Source: Talinum fruticosum (lineage: Eukaryota > Streptophyta > Magnoliopsida > Caryophyllales > Talinaceae). Taken from it: a stretch of 64,000 nucleotides of DNA. A model generated the notes under the pieces. That model saw nothing but the letters and a program-made list of their open reading frames with translations, was not told the origin of the DNA and searched no databases. The stretch covers positions 4,766,501-4,830,500 of the forward strand of contig JAITYX010000040.1 of assembly GCA_021018815.1 (NCBI GenBank). Direction: 5' to 3'. The number at the start of each line of letters is the position of its first letter. The first letter of the stretch is position 1. Positions 11,654 through 21,563 of this stretch are shown piece after piece. Both the position numbers and the translations under genes were made by a program.

Positions 11654-13090
11654 ATGGCTCGGAACAACAGAGAGTTCGATGAAGGAAGATCTTCCAGCAG
11701 ACCACCAAAGTTCAAAGGATCTAACTTCGTGCACTTGGAAGAAGCTTATGGAATGCTTTCTGTTGGATCATGATAAAGATGTATGGAACATCATACGAGA
11801 AGGCAACTTCATTCCAAAAAGCTAGAAGAAACGAGGCTCATGCCTAACGCAAAGGCTGAGTATACAGCTAAAGAAGCGAGAGAAGTTCGAAAGAACTTCA
11901 AGGCTATGAACATTCTGATGTCCGCTATCGGCTTAGAGGAATACAATCGAGTTTGTACCCGTGACACAGCCAAGGAAGTGTGGGACACACTTGTCAACAC
12001 TTATGAAGGTACAAGTCAGGTCGGACAAGCGAAGATAAGTCAATATCTTCAAAAGTACGAGCTATTCAAGATGGAGCCGAAGTAAACATCACTCGGATGT
12101 TCATCCGCTTCACCGAGATTACTAACAATCTCAAATCTCTAGGTAAAAAGATATCCTATGAGGAAATGTGCAGAAACATACTCGAAACCTACCCAAGAGA
12201 AGATGGGGTCCCAAGGTGACAGCTATCGAAGAGGCTCGGAACCTCTCCTTACGAAGCCGGATGAACTCATTGGGAAGCTTCTCACCCATGAGATCCACCT
12301 AGAAGAGGAGGATGCAGAGGTCGAGCACCAAAAAGAACATTACACCGAAAGCCTCGAAACCAAAGAAGCAAATCTGAGTTCCTCCGACTCGAAGAAGATC
12401 CCATGGTACTTATCGCTAGAGGCTTTAAGAGAATGATGAAGCACAAGAGATGGGATAAGAAGCCAAGAAAAGAGTTCTATAAGAAAGACAAGAAGGATAG
12501 AAAAGGTAAACATTCTTCCCCTTCAAAGTTATCTTTGACTAAGAACTCTGGTTGTTTTGAATATGGCAATAAGGAACACATAGTCAAGGACTGTCCCAAG
12601 AGAAAGAGGGACGAGAAAGAAGAAAAAGGCTATGATGGCCACATGGAGTGACGAGGACTCATCGGAAGGTGACGACGACTCGGATAACTCAAAATGTCCG
12701 ATGGCACTTTCCGACTCGAAGCGGAAACAGAGTCGGACACGGATCAATCGGACAGCGAAGAAACAAATCCTCAAGAGGTAATCGAATACTTTCTTAAGTT
12801 CTCTAAAGTTGATTTAGCTAAGTATATTTTCACTTTGGAAGAAAAGTCCAATTCGACTCTTCTCATTTGAAAAAGCAACTTGAGTCAATCACTTCGAGAG
12901 TATCTCTTTGAAAAATGAATTGGAAAAGCCGAGACTTACTCTCGGAGAACTCAAGACTAGTACTCAATCTAATGAGAATGAGTCCGAGTTACTTAGGAGA
13001 GAAAATGAGCAACTAAAGCTAATGCTCAAAGAGTCTCAAGATCTGGTTTTAAAGTTTACTCAAGGTCAAAAAACCTTGATATGCTCCTAG
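11654..13090 (+). pseudogene. C4 gag (capsid/nucleocapsid)
   Basis: ATG at 11654 begins MARNNREFDEG. Segments in order: DHDKDVWNI near 11770; EEYNRVCTRDTAKEVWDTLV (11935-11995); QVGQAKISQYLQKYELFKME (12020-12080); a Lys-rich stretch (KRMMKHKRWDKKPRKEFYKK, 12430-12490); a zinc knuckle near 12550 reading CFEYGNKEHIVKDC, where the second Cys is Tyr; and a Glu/Ser/Asp-rich tail with a coiled-coil-like segment (12840-13090). Frame changes split it into at least four pieces. Function by family: RNA packaging and particle formation. Confidence 0.8.
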
Positions 13091-13499
13091 GATCTTAATC
13101 TGTCTCCTTCGGGAAAGAAGGCCTTGGTTTTAACAAAGAGGAGGAATCCGATTCCTACTCAGAACTTTTCAAAAAGAATTGCGGAACTGTAAAGTTCGGG
13201 AAGGTCGAGCACGGTCCCATTCATAAAAATGAAAGGAGGACCGAGCCCGAGATCGGCTTACATGAGAAAACCATCTTCACCGGTTTATAAGAGAGAAGCT
13301 TTTCAAAAGAAAGAGACACGGACTCGGTTCTCTAAGCGGAAGACTCAGAATCGGACCAAACCCAAAGTCATTCAAATCCGGGTTCCGAAAAGTCTTATTC
13401 CTCATAAAAGGACCACAGTAAAGTGTGTTACTTGGGTTCGTTAGAGGAAGTGAGAAAGGTTAGTTTGTTTCGACTTGCAGGTGACTCGAAAAGAACAAA

Positions 13500-16400
13500 C
13501 GGGCATTAGTACTGGACGGTGGATGCTCACGCCACATGTCGGGAGATTCGAGACTCTTTTCCGAGTTAGAAGTGTACAAAGGAGGAAAAGTCACATTTGG
13601 AGATGACAAGCAAAGGCAAGATAATCGGTATTGGCAAGATTGGAAAAGGAAGCAATCTGGTCAGCCCAAGTATACCTTGTCAAAGGATTAAAGTATAATC
13701 CGCTTAGCATTTCTCAACTGTGTGACAAAAGTCAAGAGGTAAGATTCACTCGGACCAACTGTTATATTTCGATGATGGTACAAAGGAAATCAAGCTCTCG
13801 GGTAAGAGATCGGGTAACACATATATTATTCCTCTTTTTGACCCGAGTTAGAATTAATTCATGTTTAAAAGCATCTCTTCATGAAGACTCATGGACATGG
13901 CATCATAGACTAGGTCATGTTAGCATACATACTATTAAGAAACTTGTAACTCATGGTCTAGTTCGAGGATTGCCTAATTGTGCATTTAAGAAAGATAAAA
14001 TCCGTGAAGCATGCACAAAAGGGAAACAAGTCGGATCATCCTTCAAATCTCTGAAGAGAGTTTCCACATCCAAGGTGCTTGAAATGCTACATATGGATTT
14101 ATGTGGTGAAATCCCTATTAAGAGTCCGGGAGGTAAATCTTATGTACTTGTTATTGTTGATGATTACTCACAATTTACCTAGGTGTGTTTTCTCAAGCAC
14201 AAAAATGAAGCATTCAAAGAGTTCAAGCAAGCTCTGCAGGAAAATCCAAGTTGAGTGTCAAGCTCGGATCTAGAGAATTCAAACCGACAATGGAAAGGAG
14301 TTCTACTACTCGGAATTTGCGGAGTTCCGTGACAAGAATGGAATCTCCCACAACTTCTCGAGCACCAAGAACTCCTCAACAAAATGGAGTAGTGGAGAGA
14401 AAGAATAGAACTCTTGAAGAAATAGCTAGGACAATGATGATTGAACACAATCTACCCCACTATTTGTGGGTTGAGGCGATTAATACAGACAAACTATACA
14501 TTGAATGGATGCCTCATCGGATCCATCCTAAAGAAAACACCATACGATCTCTACAAGGGGAAGAAACCCAATATTTCATACTTCAAACCCTTTGGATGTA
14601 AGTGTTTTGTTCACAACAATGGTAAGGATCACCTGACCAAGTTTGATGCTCGGTCGAGATGAAGGTATTTTTCTAGGCTATTCATCTCATAGTAAGGCCT
14701 ATCGCATTTTCAATAAGAGAACAAAGTGGAAGAAAGCATCCACATTGTGTTTGATGAGATTGAACAGGAAAAACCAAGTGAATCATCATTTTTAGACCTG
14801 AAGCTCAGCAGAGATGATGACCGAAGAACAACAGAGATGATGACCTTGACAAAGCCGAGCCTATCGGAACTCAAACCCAACCAGCTCGGATCGAAGCGAC
14901 TCGGAACAATAGAACTAAGAATGAGACAACTCAAGAACCTCGCTCGGAATCGTTGAAGGACAAACCGATAACCGGGTTCACTCGGAGCAAAGTTCGAAAA
15001 TCAACCAATTCAGACCTACAGATTTGGTGAACCGGAGAACAGGTTGAGCATTCAAGTATGCTTCTAGTCATCCACTAGAAAACATATTATTTGACATCAA
15101 CAATGGGGTAAGAACTCGTTCCTCTCTTCAGAACCTATGTGCATTCACTACATTCATTTCATTAACCGAACCCAGAAGTGCACTAGAGGCCCTAAATGAA
15201 CCCGAATGGGTAGAGGCCATGCAAGAGGAACTCAATCAATTCGAAAGAAACCAAGTCCGGACTTTGACCAAACGACCTTCCGATCATCCAGTCATAGGTA
15301 CCAAATGGGTTTTCAAGAACAAACTGGATAAAGGTGGGTTGGTAGTCGAAACAAAGCTAGACTTGTGGCTCAAGGTTACAATCAGGAGGAAAGGATTGAT
15401 TATGGGGAAACCTTTGCACCTGTAGCCGAATTGAAGCCATTAGAATCCTGTTAGCATTTGTATCTAGCATGAATATCAAGTTATATCAAATGGATGTTAA
15501 GTGCGCATTTCTTAATGGTTTTATTGAAGAGGAAGTCTATCTTAAGCGAGTCCCTGGATTTGAAAACTCGGATTTTCTAAATCATGTTTTTAAACCGCAA
15601 AAAGCTCTTTATGGTCTTAAACAAGCTCCCGGAGCTTGGTATGAAAGACTCGAGTAATTTCTTAGTTCAAAATGATTTTCGAAGAGGTCAGATTGACAAG
15701 ACTCTCTTCATAAAACCAAGGGGAAAGACTTTCGGATTGCCCGGATACATGTTGATGACATAATTTTTGGAGCTACTAATGAATTTACGTGTTGAGATTT
15801 TTCTTAGTTAATGAGACAGGAATTTCAAATGAGTATGATGGGAGAACTCAATTTCTTCCTTGGTTTACAAATCAAGCAACAAAGATGGAATCTATGTACA
15901 TTAATCAAAGTACACCAAGGAGCTGCTGCAAAAGTATAAACTTCAAGATGCAAAGCATGTAGCAAAACCTATGAGCGAGTAGTATAAAACTAGACTCGGA
16001 CGAAAAAGGTTAAGCAATAGATCGAAGCTCCATCGAGGTATGATTCTTTGCTATATCTTACTTCCAGTAGGGCAGACATAATGTTTAGTGTTTGTCTATG
16101 TGCAAGATTCCAAGCTAATCCAAAAGAATCACATCTCATTGCGGTGAAGAGAATATTTAGATATCTTACAGGGACTCGGAATTTAGGTCTGTGGTACTCA
16201 AGAGACTCGGAACCGACTCTCACTGGATACTTAGATGCTGATTACGCTGGATACAAAGTTGATAGAAAGAGCGCTTCAGGAGCTTGCGAATTTTTGGTTA
16301 ATCCTTAATATCTTGGCACTCAAAGAAGCAAAACTCAGTAGCTCTACCAACTCGCCGAGGCTGAGTACATTGCAGCTAGAGCATTTTGTGCTCGGATTTT

Positions 16401-16617
16401 ATGGATAAAGCAACACTTGAGAGACCTCGGACTTTCCTTCAAATTAGTTCCAATCAAGTGTGATAATCGAGTGCGATCAGCATCACCAAAAATCCAGGTC
16501 AGCACTCAAAGATGAAACACATTGAGGTTAGGTATCATTTCTCAAGAGACCATTCTCGAGAAAGATGATATTGAACTCAAATTCATTAGGAATGAGCTTG
16601 GTATGTTAAAGGCATAA
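13500..16617 (+). pseudogene. C4 pol: protease, integrase, RT, RNase H
   Basis: Protease region near 13515-13610 (LDGGCSRHMSGDSRLF; the usual DSG is DGG). GAG-pre-integrase HHRLGHVSIHTIKKLV at 13893, then the integrase core DLCGEIPIKS and VIVDDYSQFT (14095-14180), and TPQQNGVVERKNRTLEEIA near 14370. Integrase C-terminus YKGKKPNISYFKPFGCKCF near 14550. RT: VIGTKWVFKNKLD (15290), MDVKCAFLNGFIEEEVYLK (15490), ALYGLKQAPGAWYERL (15602), and the catalytic VDDIIFGATN (15752). RNase H: SRADIMFSVCLCARFQANPK to the stop at 16617. Many frameshifts. Those at 15971, 16349 and 16468 lie exactly at CAG/CTG positions. Confidence 0.88.
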
Positions 16618-17011
16618 TTATGTGTTTTATATGTGAAACTTCTATGCATGATTGTGTATTATGTGATTATTGGCATTAATAGATTATTAGTTCAGTTGAA
16701 CTAGTGATACTGAGCTAAAGAACTATTGTTTAATTGAGATTTCCGAGTCACTCGAAATTTAGCTGAGTCGAACTCGGACTTTGAGAAAAATGGACATAAA
16801 ATTTCTGAAATCATCTCTAGACAAGTGGAGAATTTCGGAATTTATTTTCAAAATCTCTCTCTCTCTCTAGCGCGCGTTGTGATAAGACAACTAGCCATTG
16901 GGCGACAACCGCTGGAATTCTAACCGTTGTAGAAGAGAACAGATCACACAGTGCCGAGATGACCGTTGAAAGAGCTTAGTCGGAACGGATACTAAAGGAC
17001 GTTTATTTTCT

Positions 17012-17020
17012 TATAAATAG
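17012..17020 (+). promoter_or_regulatory. Internal TATA box of C4
   Basis: TATAAATAG is followed by a CT-rich leader (to 17090), in the spacer 395 bases after the pol stop. Upstream lie AACCGTTG (16918), GACCGTTG (16960) and GGAACGGA (16981). It is homologous to the boxes in C1 and C3, but here the downstream ORF has been lost, because an inverted LTR fragment begins at 17091. Confidence 0.6.
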
Positions 17021-17090
17021 CCCCTATTCTCCTTCATTTCGTTACTTTACTCTTCGCTTACTCTCTCTCTCGAAATCAAATAGCATGAGT

Positions 17091-17939
17091 GATTATAAGA
17101 CTTTCTTTACAACTCGGAAAGTAAGCGATTACAGATTAGGAGTTGCAAGGCTAAGATTGAGTATGAGTAGAATGTGTTCGGTTTCAACCATCTTCAATTC
17201 TTATATGTGGGTTATATTGATAAACATGAAGGCTGAATGACGGTTGATACTCGTTCTAGACTGGTGAGCCTTAATAGCCGTTCTAACGGCTAGTTTGAGT
17301 CACTAAGAAAAAGATCCGTTGATATGTGAACATTGTGTAGCGATCCTTTGCTCAAAAGATGGTCCAACCCTCTTGTGGTTATTGAAATCTAGGGTGGAAA
17401 CAACTGTTAGACTCAAAGGTGTAGTTTTCCAGCTTTGGAAACAAACAACCTTGACACGGTGTCTAAGCCATGTCCAGAAATTGGTAATTTCTATCTCGCT
17501 GGTGGTTAACGGCTAAAAATCAGCAACTTTTGTATTTCAAAAGTAGATTAGGCTTATCTAATCAACCTACAAATGCAAATCAAAGTCGTACTAAATGTTT
17601 AAAAATAATTTAGTCCAAGATTAGGTAAAGATAATAATTAATTCAAAGCAATTAAGCACTTAATTCTCTTCGAAGCATAAACAAAGGGAATTTTCTCAGT
17701 CTAATATTCATTAGGTTTAGATTCCATCTAGAGTCAATCCTTAAAATGATTAAGTTAGAAGGAATAAGATATCAAAATACATAAACTTGATTAAGTAAAT
17801 AATTCTCAACAAATAGACTAAATGAGAAATTAGAATTAACGTTATAATTCATTTTCACTTGAAACTTAAAGTCAAGTGCACATAATAAAAGTGTTAGAGA
17901 AATTATTTACTCATGCGGTTTTTTTGAGTTGTGTATGAG
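17091..17939 (-). repeat. Inverted SIRE-related LTR fragment
   Basis: It is colinear with the minus-oriented LTRs of C1 (from about 6720) and C3 (from about 49180), for example ACAACTCGGAAAGTAAG and the block around 17620-17720 (GATAATAATTAATTC and GGGAATTTT). It is more divergent, so it belongs to an older subfamily. The first part of the LTR is missing at 17091. The Tekay-type LTR interrupts it at 17940, and a few LTR-like bases may resume near 19500-19555. Confidence 0.65.
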
Positions 17940-19439
17940 TGTAAGACACGAAATTGTGGGTTAGGTAGCTATACGAGTTAAGTTTATTATTAAGCCTTAA
18001 TTAAATAAAGTAGGTCAAATGACCAAGTTTTACATATGGTCAAATACTCGTAAATTTATTTGACCGAATTATTATTAGTTTGCGTAACTCTTATTGGTGA
18101 AGTGTATTAATTTCGCTTTACGAGTTTTCGCCCGGACCAGCTACGTATTAATCCAAGACTCGCGTATGTTACGTATGTGGGTTTAATTATATTAAGGATG
18201 GAAAAAAAGGGGATTAGTATAGGGGAAGCAGGTGCTAGCAACACCGGTGGAAACCACCGAAAAGGGATAGAAAAAGGGGGACCGAATAAAAGTAGCAACA
18301 GGAGAGAGAAAGAGGCCAAGCAAGGGAGAAAAAGTAACAGAGGGAAACGGGAGAGGGAGAACGGAGAAAGGGCGAGAGAGGGCGAGCGGGAACCGAAGCC
18401 GAGGCCGGAGGCCGGCGAGCCGAGTGGCTAACACGGGCAGGCGGCGGGTGAAGGCGAAGGAAAAGAAGTAAAGCAAAGAAAGAAGCGGAGCAATAGAAGT
18501 ATAACAGAGGAGGATGAAAGAGGGTGCACCGAACGGGAGAGGGAGAGAGAGAGGAGGCGAGCGTGCGGAGGTTGAGGAGACCAGGGGGACCAGCTGACCA
18601 CTATGGCTAGCAATGGGGCGGGTACGGGCGGGTTTTCCTATACCCACATCCATACCCATTTTCAAAATGCGTACCCATTCCCATACCCATACCTACCGGG
18701 TGTTAAAAATTCATACCCATACCCATACCCACCGGATTTTGCGGGTATTATTTGGGTACAAATAGACTAAAAATAATGATATTCATATTAAACCCATATT
18801 TAAGATTTCTCACCATTGTAAGACACCTAGGGAAGAGACGGGAAGATAGAGGTAGGCAAAAGAACACCCATAAGCTAAGGCTTCTTCTCTTGAAATGAAT
18901 TTGAGCTTAAACATTGGGCCTAAAATTCAACCTTTAATTTCTTTTTTTTTTAAACATTTAGCAAAGTGGGTTGTGGGTGTTAAGTAGGGCGGGTATGGGG
19001 CAGGTACGGGACGGGTATTGCGGGTACGGATTATGGGTGTTATGTCGGGCGGGTATGGGGCAGGTAAAGCCTAAACTCATACCCATACCCGCCCCATACC
19101 CATTTTTTCAAAATTTTATCACCCATTCGGGTTTTAAATGGGGCGGGTTTTGCGGGTTTTAAATGGGTATGGGTTTTTTGCCAGCCTTAGCGACCACCGC
19201 AGAACCAAAGGCGGCAGCCGGCGACACGAAGAGTCGGCAAGTGAAAGGAAGAGAGCAAGATAGTCTACATTATAAACATAACTCTACCAAAATTTTTAGA
19301 AAATCTCGGTTCTTTTGGAAAACCACCTTTATTGCATGTAAGTTAGACTTAGACAACCAAACAATACCAGAAAGAGCCTTGGGAGTTCCTTTAAGGAACT
19401 CGACGATATAATACCCCGGGGGTGTTTTGGGGTGTTACA
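17940..19439 (+). repeat. Tekay-type (chromovirus Gypsy) solo LTR, plus orientation
   Basis: It begins TGTAAGACACGAAATT and ends GGTGTTTTGGGGTGTTACA. The minus-oriented Tekay LTR at 21564-24281 begins TGTGAGACCCGAAATT and ends with the same GGGGTGTTACA. It shares the GC-rich block and the segment CCAAAATTTTTAGAAAA. It contains the hAT-like MITE at 18602-19189 and is otherwise shorter than the 2.7 kb LTR. Flanks ATGAG and CTCGA do not form a clean 5-bp duplication. Long ORFs in its GC-rich part are compositional. Confidence 0.7.
18602..19189. mobile_element. hAT-like non-autonomous element (MITE), GGGTA-rich
   Basis: The left end TATGGCTAGCAA and the right end TTGCCAGCCTTA (reverse complement TAAGGCTGGCAA) are inverted repeats of hAT type. 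The 8-bp flanks CTGACCAC (18594-18601) and GCGACCAC (19190-19197) match at 6 of 8 positions, as expected for an old hAT target duplication. The interior is full of GGGTATGGG / CCCATACCC blocks in both orientations near both ends, so the element could fold back on itself. It has no coding capacity. It lies within the Tekay-type LTR. Confidence 0.75.
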
Positions 19440-19538
19440 CTCGAGTCGGTCGAAACATAGTTAAGAAATGTTATGCTTGATGAATGGTTTCGAGTGGGTC
19501 GAACAGGATGAAAACTTAGATATGAGTCTCTATAAATC

Positions 19539-19763
19539 TTAGAATGACTTAGAAGCAAAAGCTAAGAGAGATACATTGTTATACCCGAGTGTTCGGATCA
19601 GTATTGTAGAAGTATTGATGTAAGAACTCCCGGCAATGATTTTTCCAGTTTGTGACCTTGTGTGGGTCAAGAGCATTGTACCATTCATGATGTCTTTGTT
19701 AAACGCCCATGGGAAGACGACATGGTATGTGTCCTCCGGTACATTTTTCAAAGCCATTGCCAC
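19539..19763 (-). pseudogene. TAT-like gag remnant, copy 1
   Basis: The minus-strand piece MAMALKNVPEDTYHVVFPWA corresponds to the copy-2 gag segment (GAMTLRMYLEDT and FPWTFDEDVLKWYN at about 40580-40480). The pattern fits the retrotransposon gag family of TAT/Ogre elements, where the conserved core is an FP...W(Y/F) motif. Only about 75 residues survive in one frame; the WYN-type core is frameshifted. Confidence 0.55.
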
Positions 19764-20384
19764 TACAAAAGCTAAGAGAGATACATTAAAGTGAATCCCG
19801 GGCTTGATAGTAGTGATTGAACATTGATGATTGTCGCAACAACTTCGTATTCGATCTACTTACGGATCAAACTAAGGCTTGGGCTGAGGGTTAGGGTGGG
19901 ATCCTCCTGCTTTTGATTTCTTCCCATGTTTTTTGAGTATGAAATAGAAGGTTTTCGCTATTTAATCAATCTTCTTATATTGAGCATCAATCTTAGCTTC
20001 CAATTTTACAGCGAGACTCCTTGAATAGGGTCATGATCGGAGTTTGCTCTAGCTTGTTGGCCATTTTTAGAGGAAGGTTGTGCTTTCACCACAGGTGGTG
20101 CACTGGTGTTACAAGTAAAGATGTGGGATGTACTTGGTGTGGTACGTGCTTGGTGTGGGATGTATTGGTATTGACCGTATCTGCTATTGAAGTAGACTTA
20201 TTCCCTTTGAGCCAGGATTTTGATTTTGAGTTGGACTACTTATGATGTATCCCAAAAGTGTAGCTGCTTAAGATTGGCTCATGGAAAAACTTCTAGGAGA
20301 GATAGGGCTTAAGTGCTCGACCCAAGGAGCGACCGATCCTCAAAGAAAGGAAAATGATATGCTTTGTTTTATTTGGATGCACAT

Positions 20385-20960
20385 AAAGAATGTGACTTAT
20401 ACCAAATGAAATGCAATGATGTAAATGGAATCCCTTAGATTGTGATGAATTTGATTTGGCTAAATGCAAACCAAGACTCTCGTAATTTGAGATGGACTTG
20501 ACTTTGGCTAATGTGAGAAAAAGACCACCCTAATTAGGGATGAGTTTGATTGTGGCTAAATATAGATGAAAGACTCTCTTAATTAGATTTGAATTTATTT
20601 TTGGCTAATACGAAAATGAAACAAATGACCTCACCTTAATTGAGATGATTTTGATTTTGGCTAATGACATGAATGTGCTCATGTCAAATAAGATAATTTT
20701 TCATTTTGACTAATGCAAAAAGAAATGAAATGAATATTGGACTCACCTAATTTGAGATGAATTTATTTTTGGCTAAATGAAATGAATAAAATGCAAATTT
20801 TGGACCCACCTAAAAGGAGATAAACATATTTGGACTTTTGGCTAAATTAAAAGGAAATGCAAAATTGACCGACCTTAAAAGGAGAGAAAAATTATTCGGA
20901 CTTTTGGCTAAAATACACAAATTGGACCAACTAAAAAAGGTTCATTATTTTATTTTATTT
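20385..20960. repeat. Minisatellite-like leader repeats of TAT copy 1
   Basis: Imperfect units of roughly 60 bases built on AATTTGAGATGAATTT, then TTGGCTAAATG, then GACTCACC. The same array lies at 41340-42080 in copy 2. It sits between gag and the PBS, so it would be in the 5' untranslated leader of the element transcript. The bases from 20960 to 21456 continue the leader with no gene. Confidence 0.65.
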
Positions 20961-21456
20961 TTGCACCCATGCAAGGATTCAGCACTCCTCACCTATCCCT
21001 AAAGGCTTAGAAGAAGAAGATTAAATCTAAAAAATAATTACACTCATTTCAAGCATATAAATGAAGAAGGGGCCACCTAAAGACCAAGGTTCTATGGTAA
21101 AAGAGGATTAAGACTAGGTAGGATACATGGTGACTCATAATCCGAGGATTTAATCTTCCATCCGGTGCATGGAAAGAAAAAATGCTTCAAATCCTTGGTG
21201 CCCATCGGTAAGCTAAGAGCATGTGCTTCGAGGGAAAAGGTACCACTTCCGTTGGTAATGAGGCATAGTTGGGTCGGCTTGGGTCGCAGTGGGAGCCTCT
21301 TACCGGAAGTGTTTAAAGGGGCGTAAAGCCTAATGGTCCACCAACAGAAATAAATTATGTTCGAAGGTTGCTAAAAACACAATATGCCTAATGCAAATAC
21401 ATTATTAAAACTCACTACTCAAATTTTCATGTTTCGCCCTCTTAATAAGTGATTTG

Positions 21457-21474
21457 TCCCCAGTGGAGTTACCA
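21457..21474 (-). other. PBS of TAT copy 1
   Basis: The minus strand reads TGGTAACTCCACTGGGGA right after the LTR edge. TAT/Ogre-type elements carry a TGGYGACTCCRCTGGGGA-like PBS (tRNA-Arg type, from memory). Copy 2 has TGGTGACTCCACCGGGGA at the same place. Confidence 0.6.
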
Positions 21475-21563
21475 CTATAGGAACCATGGCCGGGGCTAAC
21501 CGAATTTCCCTCCAAATATTGGGTCTCTTTTTTAAAGAATGATTTTGAATATGGTTTTGGAAT

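Larger units (their letters stand above)
11141..17090 (+). mobile_element. SIRE-type Copia retrotransposon, copy C4 (both ends truncated)
   Basis: The plus-strand copy has the last 454 bases of the 5' LTR, the PBS (11597-11608), gag, pol (ending at 16617), and the spacer with the internal promoter. It stops at 17090 in the leader of the downstream ORF, where an inverted LTR fragment begins. Its left edge abuts the Gypsy LTR at 11140, in the middle of the SIRE LTR. Of the copies here, it shows gag and pol most completely. Confidence 0.85.
19440..21563 (-). mobile_element. TAT-like Gypsy fragment, copy 1 (gag piece, leader, PBS, LTR edge)
   Basis: It is colinear with 40380-42705 of the better preserved TAT-like element: gag remnant, minisatellite-bearing leader, PBS, then the first bases of the 5' LTR (minus orientation). 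The Tekay insertion at 21564 interrupts the LTR; the 5 bases before it are GGAAT. The left edge meets the Tekay-type solo LTR. The stretch 19800-20380 holds leader sequence only and no gene. Confidence 0.7.

Noticed and set aside
14179..14448. Minus-strand ORF inside C4 integrase
   Set aside because: Shadow of the plus-strand integrase coding sequence.
18192..18665. 157-codon minus-strand ORF and overlapping ORFs in the GC-rich Tekay-type LTR
   Set aside because: Overlapping open frames on both strands in a purine-skewed stretch are compositional, and the block is part of an LTR. The same applies to 23815-24109.
17935..19444. 5-bp target duplication for the Tekay-type solo LTR
   Set aside because: The flanks ATGAG and CTCGA do not match, so no duplication is claimed.
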